Shown piece by piece: positions 1-9,102 of a stretch of DNA of 64,000 nucleotides. The translations under genes were made by a program, and so were the position numbers. Numbering within the stretch: position 1 is the first letter of the stretch; every line of letters begins with the position of its first letter. Origin of the DNA: Xenorhabdus anantnagensis (GTDB lineage: Bacteria; Pseudomonadota; Gammaproteobacteria; Enterobacterales; Enterobacteriaceae); assembly GCF_028598555.1 (NCBI RefSeq), contig NZ_JAQRFN010000001.1:124001-188000 (forward strand), in the 5' to 3' direction. Below the pieces are notes generated by a model. The model was not told the origin of the DNA, ran no database searches, and saw only the letters and a program-made list of their open reading frames with translations.

Positions 1-155
1 TGCATGAGTGATTGCCATATTCTGTCCAATCCATGCCCATACGCATTCGCTTTGACTACCGACCAGATTTTACTGTTACTCGCTTTTTGGCGAATAATCG
101 ACAGATTATGACGGAATGCATTGAGATGGATCGTTGCCAAAATAGGACGTGGCAT
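1..155 (-). CDS. dadX: Alanine racemase, catabolic (N-terminal part, runs off the window)
   Basis: Reading the minus strand from the ATG at 155 gives an open frame to the window edge that begins [19 protein letters not shown] and contains [10 protein letters not shown], the PLP-binding lysine motif of alanine racemases (Lys35 here). DadX converts L-alanine to D-alanine and back in the cytoplasm. It supplies D-alanine for peptidoglycan and, with DadA, allows alanine catabolism. A Shine-Dalgarno-like AAGGGG lies about 7 nt upstream. The start is 20 nt after the dadA stop, matching the dadA-dadX operon known in enterobacteria. Only about 51 residues are visible. Biosynthetic Alr has the same N-terminal motif, but the position directly behind dadA favours DadX. 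Confidence 0.88.
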   Translation of the reverse strand, partial: MPRPILATIHLNAFRHNLSIIRQKASNSKIWSVVKANAYGHGLDRIWQSLM

Positions 156-175
156 GACGACCCCTTCTTAATAGT

Positions 176-1477
176 TTATGCAATATGTAAATGAGGCTTC
201 ATTGGAAACACTTTTATATTGAATCCATTGATATATCTGAATACAGAGAGATCATCTGCTGCAATATCAGGCTCTTTACCAGAAATTAAATCAGCCAGTA
301 ACTTCCCTGACCCACAGGCCATTGTCCAACCTAATGTTCCATGCCCAGTATTTAAATAGAGATTCGCATACTTGGTTGGCCCCACGATAGGAGTACCATC
401 CGGAGTCATAGGACGCAAACCTGTCCAGAATGAGGCCTCCGCGATATTGCCACCGTTGCGGTATAGATCCTGTACAACCATTTTTAACGTTTCACAACGA
501 TTTTGGGGGACATTCAAATTAAATCCGACCACTTCCGCCATGCCTCCAACACGAATACGATTGTCAAAACGTGTAATGGCAATCTTGTAAGTTTCATCCA
601 GTACGGTTGAGGTGGGTGCTTTTGATTCATCCATAATCGGCATCGTCAATGAATAACCTTTCAGCGGATAAACCGGGATTTTAACCAAATCTTTCAATAT
701 CTCAGTAGAATAAGATCCCATCGCCACCACATAGTGATCCGCCATCATGATACCATCATCACATTGAATACCCGTGACTTTATTCCCGTCTACCAAAATT
801 TGTTTAACTTGCTTGTTGAATATAAACTTAACACCAGCATCTTCTGCCATTTTAGCCAATACTTTGGTAAAAACCTGACAATCACCCGTTTCATCATTCG
901 GTAATTGCAAACCGCCTGTTAATTTATGAGAAGCATGGGCCAGCGCGGGTTCCACTGTAGCCAGTTGTTCGGCAGTCAATAGTCGATAAGGGACTCCTTC
1001 CTGCTCTAAGACTTCAATATCATTGGCGGCATTATCAAATTGCTTGACAGTTCTAAACAATTGCAGGGTTCCCTCCTGACGCCCTTCATATTGGATCCCC
1101 GTATCTTCCCTTAATTGCTTAATACAATCCCGACTATATTCTGCCAGACGTACCATTCTGCTTTTATTCATTGCGTAATGGTTTGCATCGCAATTACGCA
1201 GCATTTGCCACATCCAGCGTAATTGAAACAGAGAACCATCAGGGCGAATAGCCAAAGGCGCATGACGTTGAAACATCCACTTGATTGCTTTTAGTGGGAT
1301 ACCTGGCGCGCCCCAAGGGGTCGCGTACCCTGGTGAAATTTGACCGGCATTACCGGCACTCGTTTCTTCCGCAGCACTATTCTGGCGATCAATGACGATA
1401 ACTTCATGGCCTGCCTGTGCAAGATACCATGCACTGGTTACGCCAATAACACCGCTGCCTAAAATAAGAACCTTCAT
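176..1477 (-). CDS. dadA: D-amino acid dehydrogenase, small subunit
   Basis: This is a flavoprotein that oxidatively deaminates D-alanine and other D-amino acids to 2-oxo acids at the inner membrane, passing electrons to the respiratory chain. The protein has 433 residues against about 432 in E. coli. It opens with the FAD-binding Rossmann motif [14 protein letters not shown] (residues 7-20), followed by [14 protein letters not shown], and ends with the family block [17 protein letters not shown] and [15 protein letters not shown]. It is followed directly by dadX, so the two probably form an operon in which D-alanine made by the racemase is oxidised. In E. coli the operon is controlled by Lrp and cAMP-CRP; the AT-rich upstream region would suit such control, but no specific site is assigned. 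Confidence 0.97.
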   Translation of the reverse strand: MKVLILGSGVIGVTSAWYLAQAGHEVIVIDRQNSAAEETSAGNAGQISPGYATPWGAPGIPLKAIKWMFQRHAPLAIRPDGSLFQLRWMWQMLRNCDANHYAMNKSRMVRLAEYSRDCIKQLREDTGIQYEGRQEGTLQLFRTVKQFDNAANDIEVLEQEGVPYRLLTAEQLATVEPALAHASHKLTGGLQLPNDETGDCQVFTKVLAKMAEDAGVKFIFNKQVKQILVDGNKVTGIQCDDGIMMADHYVVAMGSYSTEILKDLVKIPVYPLKGYSLTMPIMDESKAPTSTVLDETYKIAITRFDNRIRVGGMAEVVGFNLNVPQNRCETLKMVVQDLYRNGGNIAEASFWTGLRPMTPDGTPIVGPTKYANLYLNTGHGTLGWTMACGSGKLLADLISGKEPDIAADDLSVFRYINGFNIKVFPMKPHLHIA

Positions 1478-2160
1478 TCTACCCCCTACTGGTAAGCAAT
1501 ATCTTCAAGCATAATATGCTAAACATAAAAAACCAATATAGAATAATAGACTACAGCACGATTAATTAAGCTTTAGGATTTAAATCACATTTTCATTACA
1601 AAATGTAACTAATCCATTTATTTAAAAAACGAAGAATTCTGATTTAAATACAGTTAAATCAAATTAATAAAGCAGATGGAAATGCTACCAACCCCTTCAT
1701 TTTCTACCTGTTAAAGTGATTTTTATGGCAAAAAAGAAACATTTCGTTCACAAAATCAAAATCATGATTAAACCAATAAATGTGAAATTTACAGAATTTA
1801 ATTCTGACTTGATATTAGTTAAATAGAATAATAATTTAAAAAATTGAAATACACAGTTAGGAGGATTTTCGACATCGGTTAATACGTCAAAAACATGATG
1901 ACATAAAGAAGTTCACAAAATGAGTAAGGATTAAGCGTTGGGCGCACTACTTAAAATACCTCTTAAGTACCTTCTACTCTTAAGTACCTTCTAAATAGTA
2001 CGCATATGTTAAGCAACGATGAGAGAAATGCCCCAGAAATATAGATAATTTCGCATCATATCATTAGACGTTATATAACCATACAACTGGGGTAAATAAA
2101 CGCAACCAAGAACGAGGCAATCAAAAAACGAAGAGTTTAACCAACCAAGACATACTTCTG
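1478..2160. other. AT-rich intergenic region between dadA and fadR
   Basis: No supported gene lies in these 680 bases. The half next to dadA is very AT-rich and probably holds the dadA promoter. In E. coli the gene ycgB (SpoVR-like) lies between fadR and dadA; nothing like it is visible here. A 33-codon lysine-rich frame (1725-1826, plus) has no ribosome binding site and is not called. A short tandem repeat is listed separately. Confidence 0.6.
1961..1993. repeat. 17-bp tandem repeat, two copies
   Basis: The unit TCTTAAGTACCTTCTAC occurs at 1961-1977 and again from 1978 (identical through 1993). The core CTTAAG is itself palindromic. It lies in the dadA-fadR spacer and no function is assigned. 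Confidence 0.8.
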
Positions 2161-2883
2161 TTAATGCATTGATCCTTCTGCTAATTCATTGAGCATAATG
2201 CTCTGCATACCATGCCAGATAATGCCACTTTCTTTACCATAATTACGTACACAATCCATGATTTTGTCATAGGATTTATCCTGACACAGTAAACGTAATT
2301 GCTGGTAGAAATTCAATGCGAGATTACGCGCTTCAGGACTGGAGAAATAATAACGGCCAACGCGGGTATACAGCCCTTTCAGCCCATTAATAATCAAGCC
2401 ATAAATTGGGTTTCCTGAAGCAAAAGCCAAGCCACGGAAAATATCATAATCCACAGAACTGAAAGACTCCGCGGTATCTTCCACATTTTCTTTTTCCGCC
2501 AGAATTTCCAGCGATTTTTCAGGATTGAGCCTGAATGCGGTACGGATAAAAATGGCTGCGATATTCGTCCGCACTGCCAACAAGTTATCAATCAACTGAG
2601 GAACGCGATCATGATCAAGACGTGCCAACGTTTCCAGAATATTAAGACCGGATGTTTCCCAGAAGTTATTAACCTTAGTTGGCTTTCCATGCTGAATAGT
2701 CAACCAACCATCACGGGCAAGTCGCTGCAACACTTCACGCAAAGTCGTACGGGTGACACCGATCAATTCAGATAATTCACGTTCTGCTGGCAGTATGGAA
2801 CCTGGTGGGAAGCGATTATTCCAAATACTTTCAATAAGATACTCTTCCGCAAAATTAGCAGGGCTTTGAGCCTTAATTACCAT
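2161..2883 (-). CDS. fadR: Fatty acid metabolism transcriptional regulator FadR
   Basis: FadR is a GntR-family dimeric regulator that represses fatty acid degradation genes and activates unsaturated fatty acid synthesis; long-chain acyl-CoA releases it from DNA. The 240-residue protein matches the family length. The N-terminal winged helix is clear (residues 10-75, with [20 protein letters not shown] as recognition region) and is followed by the helical acyl-CoA-binding FCD/FadR_C domain. It is divergent from nhaB, the same neighbour as in E. coli. The start is the ATG at 2883, giving the family N-terminus [21 protein letters not shown]. Confidence 0.97.
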   Translation of the reverse strand: MVIKAQSPANFAEEYLIESIWNNRFPPGSILPAERELSELIGVTRTTLREVLQRLARDGWLTIQHGKPTKVNNFWETSGLNILETLARLDHDRVPQLIDNLLAVRTNIAAIFIRTAFRLNPEKSLEILAEKENVEDTAESFSSVDYDIFRGLAFASGNPIYGLIINGLKGLYTRVGRYYFSSPEARNLALNFYQQLRLLCQDKSYDKIMDCVRNYGKESGIIWHGMQSIMLNELAEGSMH

Positions 2884-3096
2884 AATTTTAATTATTCCAA
2901 AGCAGTTTTCTTGGCTAATAATAGCCGTCGATCATACCAGAATGTGTTTGTCCGACATAGCTACCTGCTAAATAAACCGCGAAAGAGTGAAAGGGTTCAT
3001 AAAAAATGCAATCATTCGCGGATTAATTATGTGCTAATGCCCTTAAATTGCTATCGTTTTGAGCGTACTATACCAATATATTTCTATATGGCTGTT

Positions 3097-3235
3097 TATA
3101 CCTTCGTCTTTCAAGTTGCCTCTTTGTTGGCTGCACTCACTCACCCGGTTACCGTTGTTATGAGCATAGATTATCTATGCTCCCGGGGATTCGCTCTCTG
3201 GCCGCCGCGACGCACCTTGAAATCCATTGGGTATA
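3097..3235 (-). repeat. ERIC-like intergenic repeat, copy 1 (nhaB leader)
   Basis: Read on the minus strand, this element begins with TATACCCAATGGATTTCAAG, contains the ERIC-type core with GCGAATCCCCGGGAGCATAG, and ends with CGAAGGTATA. The same element occurs in opposite orientation at 5562-5688. This copy is slightly longer (139 bp) and less regular. It is an imperfect palindrome ending about 40 bp before the nhaB start, so it is probably transcribed in the nhaB leader and could fold there. Confidence 0.85.
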
Positions 3236-3274
3236 GATTTGTCTACGTATCCACAAAGAGGAATGTTAATAATA

Positions 3275-4819
3275 ATGGAAATCAGTATCCAACGTGCAGT
3301 GGTGAAAAACTTTCTCGGCAATTCGCCGGATTGGTACAAATTAGCTATCATTATTTTTCTTATCATCAATCCACTGGTTTATTTCTTTGTCAGTCCCTTT
3401 GTTGCTGGTTGGATGCTCGTTGTTGAATTTATCTTCACATTAGCAATGGCATTAAAATGCTACCCCCTGCAACCCGGTGGGTTACTCGCCATTGAAGCCG
3501 TCATCATCGGAATGACTTCGCCAAAACAGATAGGCCATGAAATTTCCAACAATCTGGAAGTCATTTTATTGCTGATTTTCATGGTTGCGGGCATTTACTT
3601 CATGAAACAATTACTGCTGTTTGTTTTCACGAAGTTGCTGTTAAGTATCCGCTCAAAAAAAATGCTGGCACTGGCATTCTCTCTGGCCAGTGCTTTCTTG
3701 TCCGCTTTTCTTGATGCCCTGACTGTCATTGCAGTCGTCATCAGTGTGTCAATCGGGTTTTACTCTATCTATCACCAATTCCTTTCCAGCAATAGTAACT
3801 CTGAACTGAATGATGATGATGTCATTGACAGTGAAGATAAAAAACAGACGTTGGAACAATTTCGGGCGTTTCTGCGTAGCCTGATGATGCATGCAGGGGT
3901 CGGTACGGCACTGGGCGGCGTAATGACGATGGTTGGTGAACCACAAAACCTGATTATTGCCAAACATGTTGGCTGGGATTTTGTTACCTTCTTCATCCGT
4001 ATGTCACCCGTTACTATTCCTGTGTTTATTTGTGGCTTACTGGTCTGTTTGCTGGTCGAACATTTTAAATTGTTTGGTTACGGTGCTGAATTGCCTGAGC
4101 GAGTTCGCTCTGTCTTAGAAGATTATGACCAACAAGCCAGTGAAAAACGCACCCGCCAAGAAAAAGTTCAGCTTGCTGTTCAGGCACTGATCGGCATTTG
4201 GCTGATAGTGGCACTGGCTTTTCATTTAGCTGAGGTGGGTTTAATTGGTCTGTCAGTTATTATTTTAGCGACCGCATTCTGTGGTATCACCGAAGAGCAC
4301 GCATTGGGTAAAGCATTTGAGGAAGCCTTGCCATTTACTGCCTTGTTAACCGTGTTTTTCTCTGTGGTTGCCGTAATTGTTGATCAACAACTGTTCACGC
4401 CATTTATTCAATTTGTCTTGCAATCGTCACCTGCTTCGCAGCTTTCCTTATTCTATTTGTTCAATGGGTTGCTCTCTGCGGTTTCTGATAATGTCTTTGT
4501 CGGCACGGTTTACATTAATGAAGCCCTGACGGCCCTGAAAAATGGCCTGATTTCACAACAACAGTATGAATATTTAGCTATTGCCATCAACACGGGAACT
4601 AATTTGCCATCCGTGGCAACCCCAAATGGACAAGCGGCTTTTCTGTTCCTGCTGACTTCCGCCTTGTCTCCGCTGATTCGTCTCTCTTATGGGCGCATGG
4701 TAATGATGGCGCTGCCTTATACCATTGTGATGACACTAGTAGGACTATTGTGTGTTGAATTTTGGTTAGTACCTGCTACTGAATATCTCGTCAAACTTGG
4801 TTTGATCATTTCACTATAA
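3275..4819 (+). CDS. nhaB: Na+/H+ antiporter NhaB
   Basis: NhaB is an inner-membrane secondary transporter that expels Na+ in exchange for protons, contributing to sodium and pH homeostasis. The start at 3275 gives 514 residues and the family N-terminus [24 protein letters not shown], very close to E. coli NhaB (513 residues). An upstream in-frame ATG at 3227 would lie inside the ERIC-like repeat, and one at 3263 sits on the AGAGG ribosome binding site; both are less likely. Many hydrophobic helices are visible, with the conserved [18 protein letters not shown] and the [18 protein letters not shown] segments. The gene is divergent from fadR and followed by dsbB, the usual enterobacterial order. 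Confidence 0.96.
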   Translation: MEISIQRAVVKNFLGNSPDWYKLAIIIFLIINPLVYFFVSPFVAGWMLVVEFIFTLAMALKCYPLQPGGLLAIEAVIIGMTSPKQIGHEISNNLEVILLLIFMVAGIYFMKQLLLFVFTKLLLSIRSKKMLALAFSLASAFLSAFLDALTVIAVVISVSIGFYSIYHQFLSSNSNSELNDDDVIDSEDKKQTLEQFRAFLRSLMMHAGVGTALGGVMTMVGEPQNLIIAKHVGWDFVTFFIRMSPVTIPVFICGLLVCLLVEHFKLFGYGAELPERVRSVLEDYDQQASEKRTRQEKVQLAVQALIGIWLIVALAFHLAEVGLIGLSVIILATAFCGITEEHALGKAFEEALPFTALLTVFFSVVAVIVDQQLFTPFIQFVLQSSPASQLSLFYLFNGLLSAVSDNVFVGTVYINEALTALKNGLISQQQYEYLAIAINTGTNLPSVATPNGQAAFLFLLTSALSPLIRLSYGRMVMMALPYTIVMTLVGLLCVEFWLVPATEYLVKLGLIISL

Positions 4820-4907
4820 TCATTAATCAAATTGATTGTTGTATCCTGCCGGATAATATGTAAGGCCATAGATAGTACGTAAAACCATATCATCCAGTTT
4901 TTTTATT

Positions 4908-4931
4908 AATCATTTTCCTGAAAAAATGATT
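4908..4931 (+). terminator. Possible nhaB terminator hairpin
   Basis: AATCATTTT (4908-4916) pairs with AAAATGATT (4923-4931) around a short loop, and the following 30 bases are T-rich. The stem is AT-rich and therefore weak, so this is only a candidate end for nhaB transcription. Confidence 0.35.
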
Positions 4932-5023
4932 CTGTTGATTGTAATTTTATTTTTTTATGGCAGCTGAAACGGCAAAATAACCCAATGATTATTTATATTG
5001 AAAAAATGAAGGGGAAAAAATAA

Positions 5024-5536
5024 ATGTTTCAATTTTTGAAAGTGAGTTCCCAAAAGCGAGGCTCATGGTTATTAATGGCACTGACCGCTCTGATCCTAGA
5101 AGCAACAGCACTCTACTTTCAGCATGTGATGCAGTTACAACCCTGCGTAATGTGTATTTATGAGCGTGTTGCACTGTTTGGTGTTTTTGGGGCTGCGGTG
5201 TTGGGGGTAATTGCACCTAAAACGCCTTTACGTTGGCTGGCGATCCTGGTATGGATTTACAGCGCGTGGCAAGGATTGAGACTGGCATGGGATCACACCA
5301 TGATGCAGTTACACCCTTCTCCATTTAATATCTGTGAGTTCTTTGTTCAATTTCCATCTTGGTTACCGTTAAATGATTGGTTGCCTTCTGTATTCCAGGC
5401 CTATGGTGATTGTTCAATTAGGCAATGGGAATTTTTAACACTGGAAATGCCCCAATGGTTGGTTGGCATTTTTGCTGTTTATTTGTTGATAGGCGTGTTG
5501 GTGCTGGTAAGCCAGGTTTTTCGGGGTCAGAAATAG
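5024..5536 (+). CDS. dsbB: Disulfide bond formation protein B
   Basis: DsbB is an inner-membrane quinone reductase that reoxidises periplasmic DsbA and passes electrons to ubiquinone or menaquinone. The 170-residue protein has four hydrophobic helices and keeps both catalytic cysteine pairs at the E. coli positions: Cys41/Cys44 in [11 protein letters not shown] and Cys104/Cys130 in the second periplasmic loop ([17 protein letters not shown]). Arg48, conserved near the quinone site, is present. A strong AAGGGG ribosome binding site lies 9 nt before the ATG. The gene follows nhaB on the same strand, separated by about 200 bp. Confidence 0.97.
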   Translation: MFQFLKVSSQKRGSWLLMALTALILEATALYFQHVMQLQPCVMCIYERVALFGVFGAAVLGVIAPKTPLRWLAILVWIYSAWQGLRLAWDHTMMQLHPSPFNICEFFVQFPSWLPLNDWLPSVFQAYGDCSIRQWEFLTLEMPQWLVGIFAVYLLIGVLVLVSQVFRGQK

Positions 5537-5561
5537 ATATTCAAAGATAAATATTTAGAGA

Positions 5562-5688
5562 TATACCCAATGGATTTCAAGCTGCGTCGCGGCGGCAACG
5601 GAGCGAATCCCCGGGAGCATAGATCACTATGTGACCGGGGTAAGTGAGCGCAGCCAATAAAGAGGCAACTTGAAAGCCGAAGGGTATA
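5562..5688 (+). repeat. ERIC-like intergenic repeat, copy 2
   Basis: The element is bounded by TATACCC and GGGTATA and is exactly 127 bp long, the length of the enterobacterial ERIC element. It contains the characteristic core AATCCCCGGGAGCATAG, GTGACCGGGGTAAGTGAGCG and CAGCC. It is the inverted partner of the copy before nhaB, so the two bracket nhaB-dsbB. It lies between dsbB and the end of the regulator gene. Confidence 0.9.
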
Positions 5689-5699
5689 GATGTTTAGAA

Positions 5700-5725
5700 T
5701 AAAAATCCCCCTGCTATGCAGGAGG
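5700..5725 (-). terminator. Rho-independent terminator of the AraC-type regulator gene
   Basis: On the minus strand, CCTCCTGC pairs with GCAGGGGG (one non-Watson-Crick position) around a 3-nt loop and is followed by ATTTTTATT. This is a standard intrinsic terminator layout, about 95 nt after the stop of the regulator gene. Confidence 0.65.
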
Positions 5726-5819
5726 CATCAATTTAATCATAAAAAACACAATGTAACCGCCAAATTTATGACGCATTGTATTAATGCCAATTAACAAATA
5801 GATTTCACATTCAAAACTT

Positions 5820-6800
5820 CTACTGATTTTCTGCTGTAATATGTTCTGCCCTAAATATATGACTCACGGCATATTTCGCCTGCCATGCTTTAGGGTTGAT
5901 CAAATAATGTTGCCGGAAACGTTTAGAAAAGTGGCTCGGACTGGAATAACCCACTGCGGCAGCAACCTCAATAACACTCATCCCTTTTTTCAATAAATCT
6001 TCCGCTGTAGTCATACGTACATTTTCCAGATATTGATGGAAAGTACGAAAAACAACCGCACGGAATCCCTCTTTTAATTTCCGCTCATTCAAACCTACGG
6101 CTCTTGAGAGCGATTTTATTGTCCAAGGGTAATAATAATCACTGTTAATTATTTTTATTGCATTATAAACAGCGCGCCGCTGCAAGCCGTTAATAGCATT
6201 ATATTGGCAGTCATAAATTTGAGCAGTCACGCAGGCGAGTATTTCTAACGCTTTTGCCTTTAAATAAACCTTTCTGACACTACCATTTAATTGACATTCT
6301 TCTATTTGATTAACTATCTGCATAAATGGTGGATAGATAGGACGAGCCATCATCAAGACATCACTATAACTGGCATTTTTTTCAAAACCAGTCGTTAATT
6401 TGGTAAAAGATGGTAACTCCTGAGCTTCAATTTCGCTCAGAGAAAAACGAATATCAAGGATATGCCATGTACCACAACCAAAAAAATTCATGCCACGCGT
6501 CATCTTAGGCGAATAGAAAAAGATCATTGTTCCCGGATTAATATCTAAATCATCGCCGTTCTCAATCGCCATTTTTCCTTTTCCACTTAAAACAAAAGCA
6601 ATTGATACCGTCGGCGGCCCTTCACAATATTCCGTAAAATCCTTATTCAGCTCAAGACGAATCCGGTTTATGTGAATTCCATCAGATAATTCCTCCGTTA
6701 ACAACGAGGGGTTTATATTATTTTCCTCCACTTGTGAATGTATATAAGTGCAATGGCCAGCAGTGAAAACTCCCAATTTCTCGCTATAGATCGTCTTCAT
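5820..6800 (-). CDS. ybtA: AraC-family regulator of the siderophore locus (YbtA-like)
   Basis: This is a probable iron/siderophore-responsive activator of the divergent operon, by analogy with Yersinia YbtA. The C-terminal third carries two helix-turn-helix units of the AraC family, including LNERKLKEGFRAVV and VIEVAAAVGYSSPSHFSKRF. The N-terminal part (about residues 1-220) has no obvious catalytic motif and would be the ligand-binding region. The ATG at 6800 is chosen because AGGGGA lies about 6 nt upstream, whereas the ATG at 6833 lacks any ribosome binding site; this gives 326 residues, near the 319 of YbtA. Divergence from the receptor gene across a Fur box and direct repeats strongly supports the role, but the ligand is inferred only. 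Confidence 0.88.
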   Translation of the reverse strand: MKTIYSEKLGVFTAGHCTYIHSQVEENNINPSLLTEELSDGIHINRIRLELNKDFTEYCEGPPTVSIAFVLSGKGKMAIENGDDLDINPGTMIFFYSPKMTRGMNFFGCGTWHILDIRFSLSEIEAQELPSFTKLTTGFEKNASYSDVLMMARPIYPPFMQIVNQIEECQLNGSVRKVYLKAKALEILACVTAQIYDCQYNAINGLQRRAVYNAIKIINSDYYYPWTIKSLSRAVGLNERKLKEGFRAVVFRTFHQYLENVRMTTAEDLLKKGMSVIEVAAAVGYSSPSHFSKRFRQHYLINPKAWQAKYAVSHIFRAEHITAENQ

Positions 6801-6935
6801 GAGATCCCCTGTAAAATTAGCATCAGATTCCATTTCAAAAGCTATTTACGTAATAAAACAGCATGTTGTGTGTGTTTAGGGCATTATGCTTTTATTTTAT
6901 ATATATTACATAATGTAAATATCACGCAATTTATC

Positions 6936-6954
6936 ATTAATGATAATCATTATC
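6936..6954. promoter_or_regulatory. Fur box in the divergent promoter region
   Basis: The 19 bases match the E. coli Fur consensus GATAATGATAATCATTATC at 17 of 19 positions, differing only at the first two. It lies between the divergent regulator and receptor genes, so Fur-Fe2+ could repress both. The short arms CGCAAT (6925-6930) and ATTGCG (6965-6970) form an inverted repeat around it. Confidence 0.88.
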
Positions 6955-6970
6955 AATAGTACGTATTGCG

Positions 6971-7017
6971 CTACTTTTGTCCCTATCCCGTTAGCTCTAC
7001 TTTTCTACTCTCGTTAG
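6971..7017 (+). promoter_or_regulatory. Direct repeats, probable binding site of the AraC-type regulator
   Basis: CTACTTTT followed by CGTTAG appears at 6971-6994 and again at 6997-7017, about one to two helical turns apart. AraC-family proteins bind direct repeats of this kind upstream of the -35 region. The position is downstream of the Fur box and about 80 bp before the receptor start. The assignment to the YbtA-like protein is inference. Confidence 0.55.
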
Positions 7018-7095
7018 TCTCCCCGAAATGTTTTTTTGTTTTACCACACTTGGTTTTTGTAAAACATGATTTGGAACGGTATAAAGAGTAACCAT

Positions 7096-9102
7096 ATGAA
7101 AAAAAAATATGTTAAGGCGTCTGTCTTATGCTGCCTGATCTCACCTGTAGCCTGGGCGGAAAATGCGCCTGAAGCTAAAGAAGATGTTTTGATCGTGACG
7201 GCTAATAAACGAGAAGAAGCATTAAATAAAGTTGACGGCAGCATTTTGGTTAAAACTGGCGAAGAACTTGAGCAAGCGGGTATCACTCAAGTGCAGGATC
7301 TTGAACGGGCTTTCCCCGGCTTACAAATCCGCTCTCGCGGCAACCGTACCTATTCGGCAACCACAATTCGGGGTATCAGCTCACCCGATTACTATTCACC
7401 TTCCATTCGAATTTATGTTGATGGCGTTCCTCAGGATCACCAATTTCTAACACAAGAATTAATCAATATAGAACGTGTCGAATTATTACGTGGCCCTCAA
7501 GGCACTTTATATGGTGGAAACGCCCAAGCGGGTGTTATCAATATTATCACTCGCTCTCCAAAAGAAGGCCCTTGGCTTAACCTTTCCGGTAATTATTCCA
7601 GATTGAAACAAGGCGGCTCTTTCAGCGGTTCAACTTCTTTGATCGAAGGCATTCTTTATGGCAGTACCAGCCTACGTTGGGTAAAAGAACCGGGGCAAAT
7701 TGATGCACCAAATCGGGGCGCTAAAAATATTGACTCCAGCAAAACCTGGCTAGGTAAAGGACAACTGACATTTGCGCCAGATGATTCCCCTTTTAGCGCT
7801 GAACTTAGCTTTGCTCATGAAGATCTTAATTCACACGAAGAACTTTATTTAACCGACGAACAATTCCATCGGAAAGAGTACGATGGCCTTATCCCTGATT
7901 TAAAACGGCGGGTCAACAGTTATGCACTGAAAGCCGAATATGATTTTGGTGACAGTGCATTGACCAGTGTCACTTCTTATCAGGATCGCGACATCTTCCG
8001 TAATTTCGTCGGGGGTAAATGGAAAGAGAAACATCACGCCACAACCCAAGAACTGCGTTTAAATTCCAACTACTCAAATGGAATAACCAGTATTCTCGGC
8101 GGTTGGTTCTCAGATGAAAATAGTAAACATCTGGTTGGTGCTTATCCTGGTTACTATAGTGATTCCCTTAACACCATTAAAACAAAATCACTGGCGCTGT
8201 TTGGTGAAGTTAAATTACCGATTGCTTCTCAATGGGATCTGACCCTTGGCGGACGTTTGTCACATGAAAAATCGCAGATAGCCTATACAGGCCGTTCTGG
8301 CATGATGGCGGTCGACGCGTTTGATAATCAAGTTTCCAACAACGAGTTTACACCTAAAGCAGCTTTGGGCTGGCAATTCACGCCTGATACCCGTTTCTAT
8401 GTTTCCTCTACTAAAGGTTATAAACCCGGCGGATTCAACAATATTGTTTCCTCTGCCGAGGATAGAAAACCTTACGATACCGAAACCTCAGATAATTATG
8501 AATTCGGTTGGCATACATCGTTCTTTAACAATGCCATGACGTTAAACAGCGCGGTTTATTATATCCGTTCAAAAGACAAGCAGATCTATGTTGGGCCTAT
8601 TGGCATGCAGTCCTTTCGCAACGCCGGAAAAGCGGAAAGTAAAGGCATAGAACTGAGCAGCCAGATTAAACCAATGCAAGGACTCAGAGTTTCACTGGGC
8701 GGCAATATAGGTAAATCAAACTTCACTCATGCAACCAATACAGCAACGGGGACCAGTTACAACGGCAAACGTCTGCCATATGCACCAGATGTCATGCTCA
8801 ATGCCAGTGTCGACTATCTTATTGATCAAACATTATTACCAGGCAATCTCTATATAAATGCCGGTGCCCGCCACTATTCAAAAAGCTACTTTGATGAAGC
8901 GAATACCCTTGAGCAAGGGGCATATACTCTTTATGACGCTTCATTAAGTTTAGAAATGACCCATGGTGTCAACATCAAACTTTATGGCGAAAATCTGGGC
9001 AACAAAAAATATCGAGTCTCTAGTTTTCAGCAAGGCCCCAGTACGCTCAGTATGATAAGTAAGGGCTTGAATGTTGGGCTGGATGTGAGCGTTGCACTAT
9101 GA
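7096..9102 (+). CDS. fyuA: TonB-dependent ferric-siderophore receptor (FyuA-like)
   Basis: This is an outer-membrane gated beta-barrel expected to import the iron-loaded product of this locus using TonB energy. The start at 7096 has AAGAG 7 nt upstream and gives a clear signal peptide (MKKKYVKASVLCCLISPVAWA, cleavage before ENAPEA), followed by a TonB box (EDVLIVTANKR). The plug domain follows with RGISSPDYYSPSIRIYVDGV and LLRGPQGTLYGGNAQAGVIN, then the barrel. Blocks such as GYKPGGFN and VGPIGMQSFRNAGKAESKGIE resemble FyuA, and the length (668) is close to FyuA (673). One oddity is that the last residue is Leu (DVSVAL), not the aromatic residue usual for the beta-barrel signal. The stop overlaps the next start. 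Confidence 0.92.
   Translation: MKKKYVKASVLCCLISPVAWAENAPEAKEDVLIVTANKREEALNKVDGSILVKTGEELEQAGITQVQDLERAFPGLQIRSRGNRTYSATTIRGISSPDYYSPSIRIYVDGVPQDHQFLTQELINIERVELLRGPQGTLYGGNAQAGVINIITRSPKEGPWLNLSGNYSRLKQGGSFSGSTSLIEGILYGSTSLRWVKEPGQIDAPNRGAKNIDSSKTWLGKGQLTFAPDDSPFSAELSFAHEDLNSHEELYLTDEQFHRKEYDGLIPDLKRRVNSYALKAEYDFGDSALTSVTSYQDRDIFRNFVGGKWKEKHHATTQELRLNSNYSNGITSILGGWFSDENSKHLVGAYPGYYSDSLNTIKTKSLALFGEVKLPIASQWDLTLGGRLSHEKSQIAYTGRSGMMAVDAFDNQVSNNEFTPKAALGWQFTPDTRFYVSSTKGYKPGGFNNIVSSAEDRKPYDTETSDNYEFGWHTSFFNNAMTLNSAVYYIRSKDKQIYVGPIGMQSFRNAGKAESKGIELSSQIKPMQGLRVSLGGNIGKSNFTHATNTATGTSYNGKRLPYAPDVMLNASVDYLIDQTLLPGNLYINAGARHYSKSYFDEANTLEQGAYTLYDASLSLEMTHGVNIKLYGENLGNKKYRVSSFQQGPSTLSMISKGLNVGLDVSVAL

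Noticed and set aside
12-194. 60-codon frame on the plus strand at the left edge
   Set aside because: It lies antisense to dadX and the end of dadA, both of which match their families; no ribosome binding site or family resemblance.
1725-1826. 33-codon lysine-rich frame before dadA
   Set aside because: No ribosome binding site, very AT-rich context in which lysine-rich frames arise by chance.
2977-3021. 7-bp inverted repeat CCGCGAA/TTCGCGG upstream of nhaB
   Set aside because: Short arms with a 31-nt loop; may be chance and no regulator can be named.
2866-3426. 186-codon frame across the fadR-nhaB intergenic region
   Set aside because: It reads through the ERIC-like element and into nhaB in another frame; the translation shows no family features.
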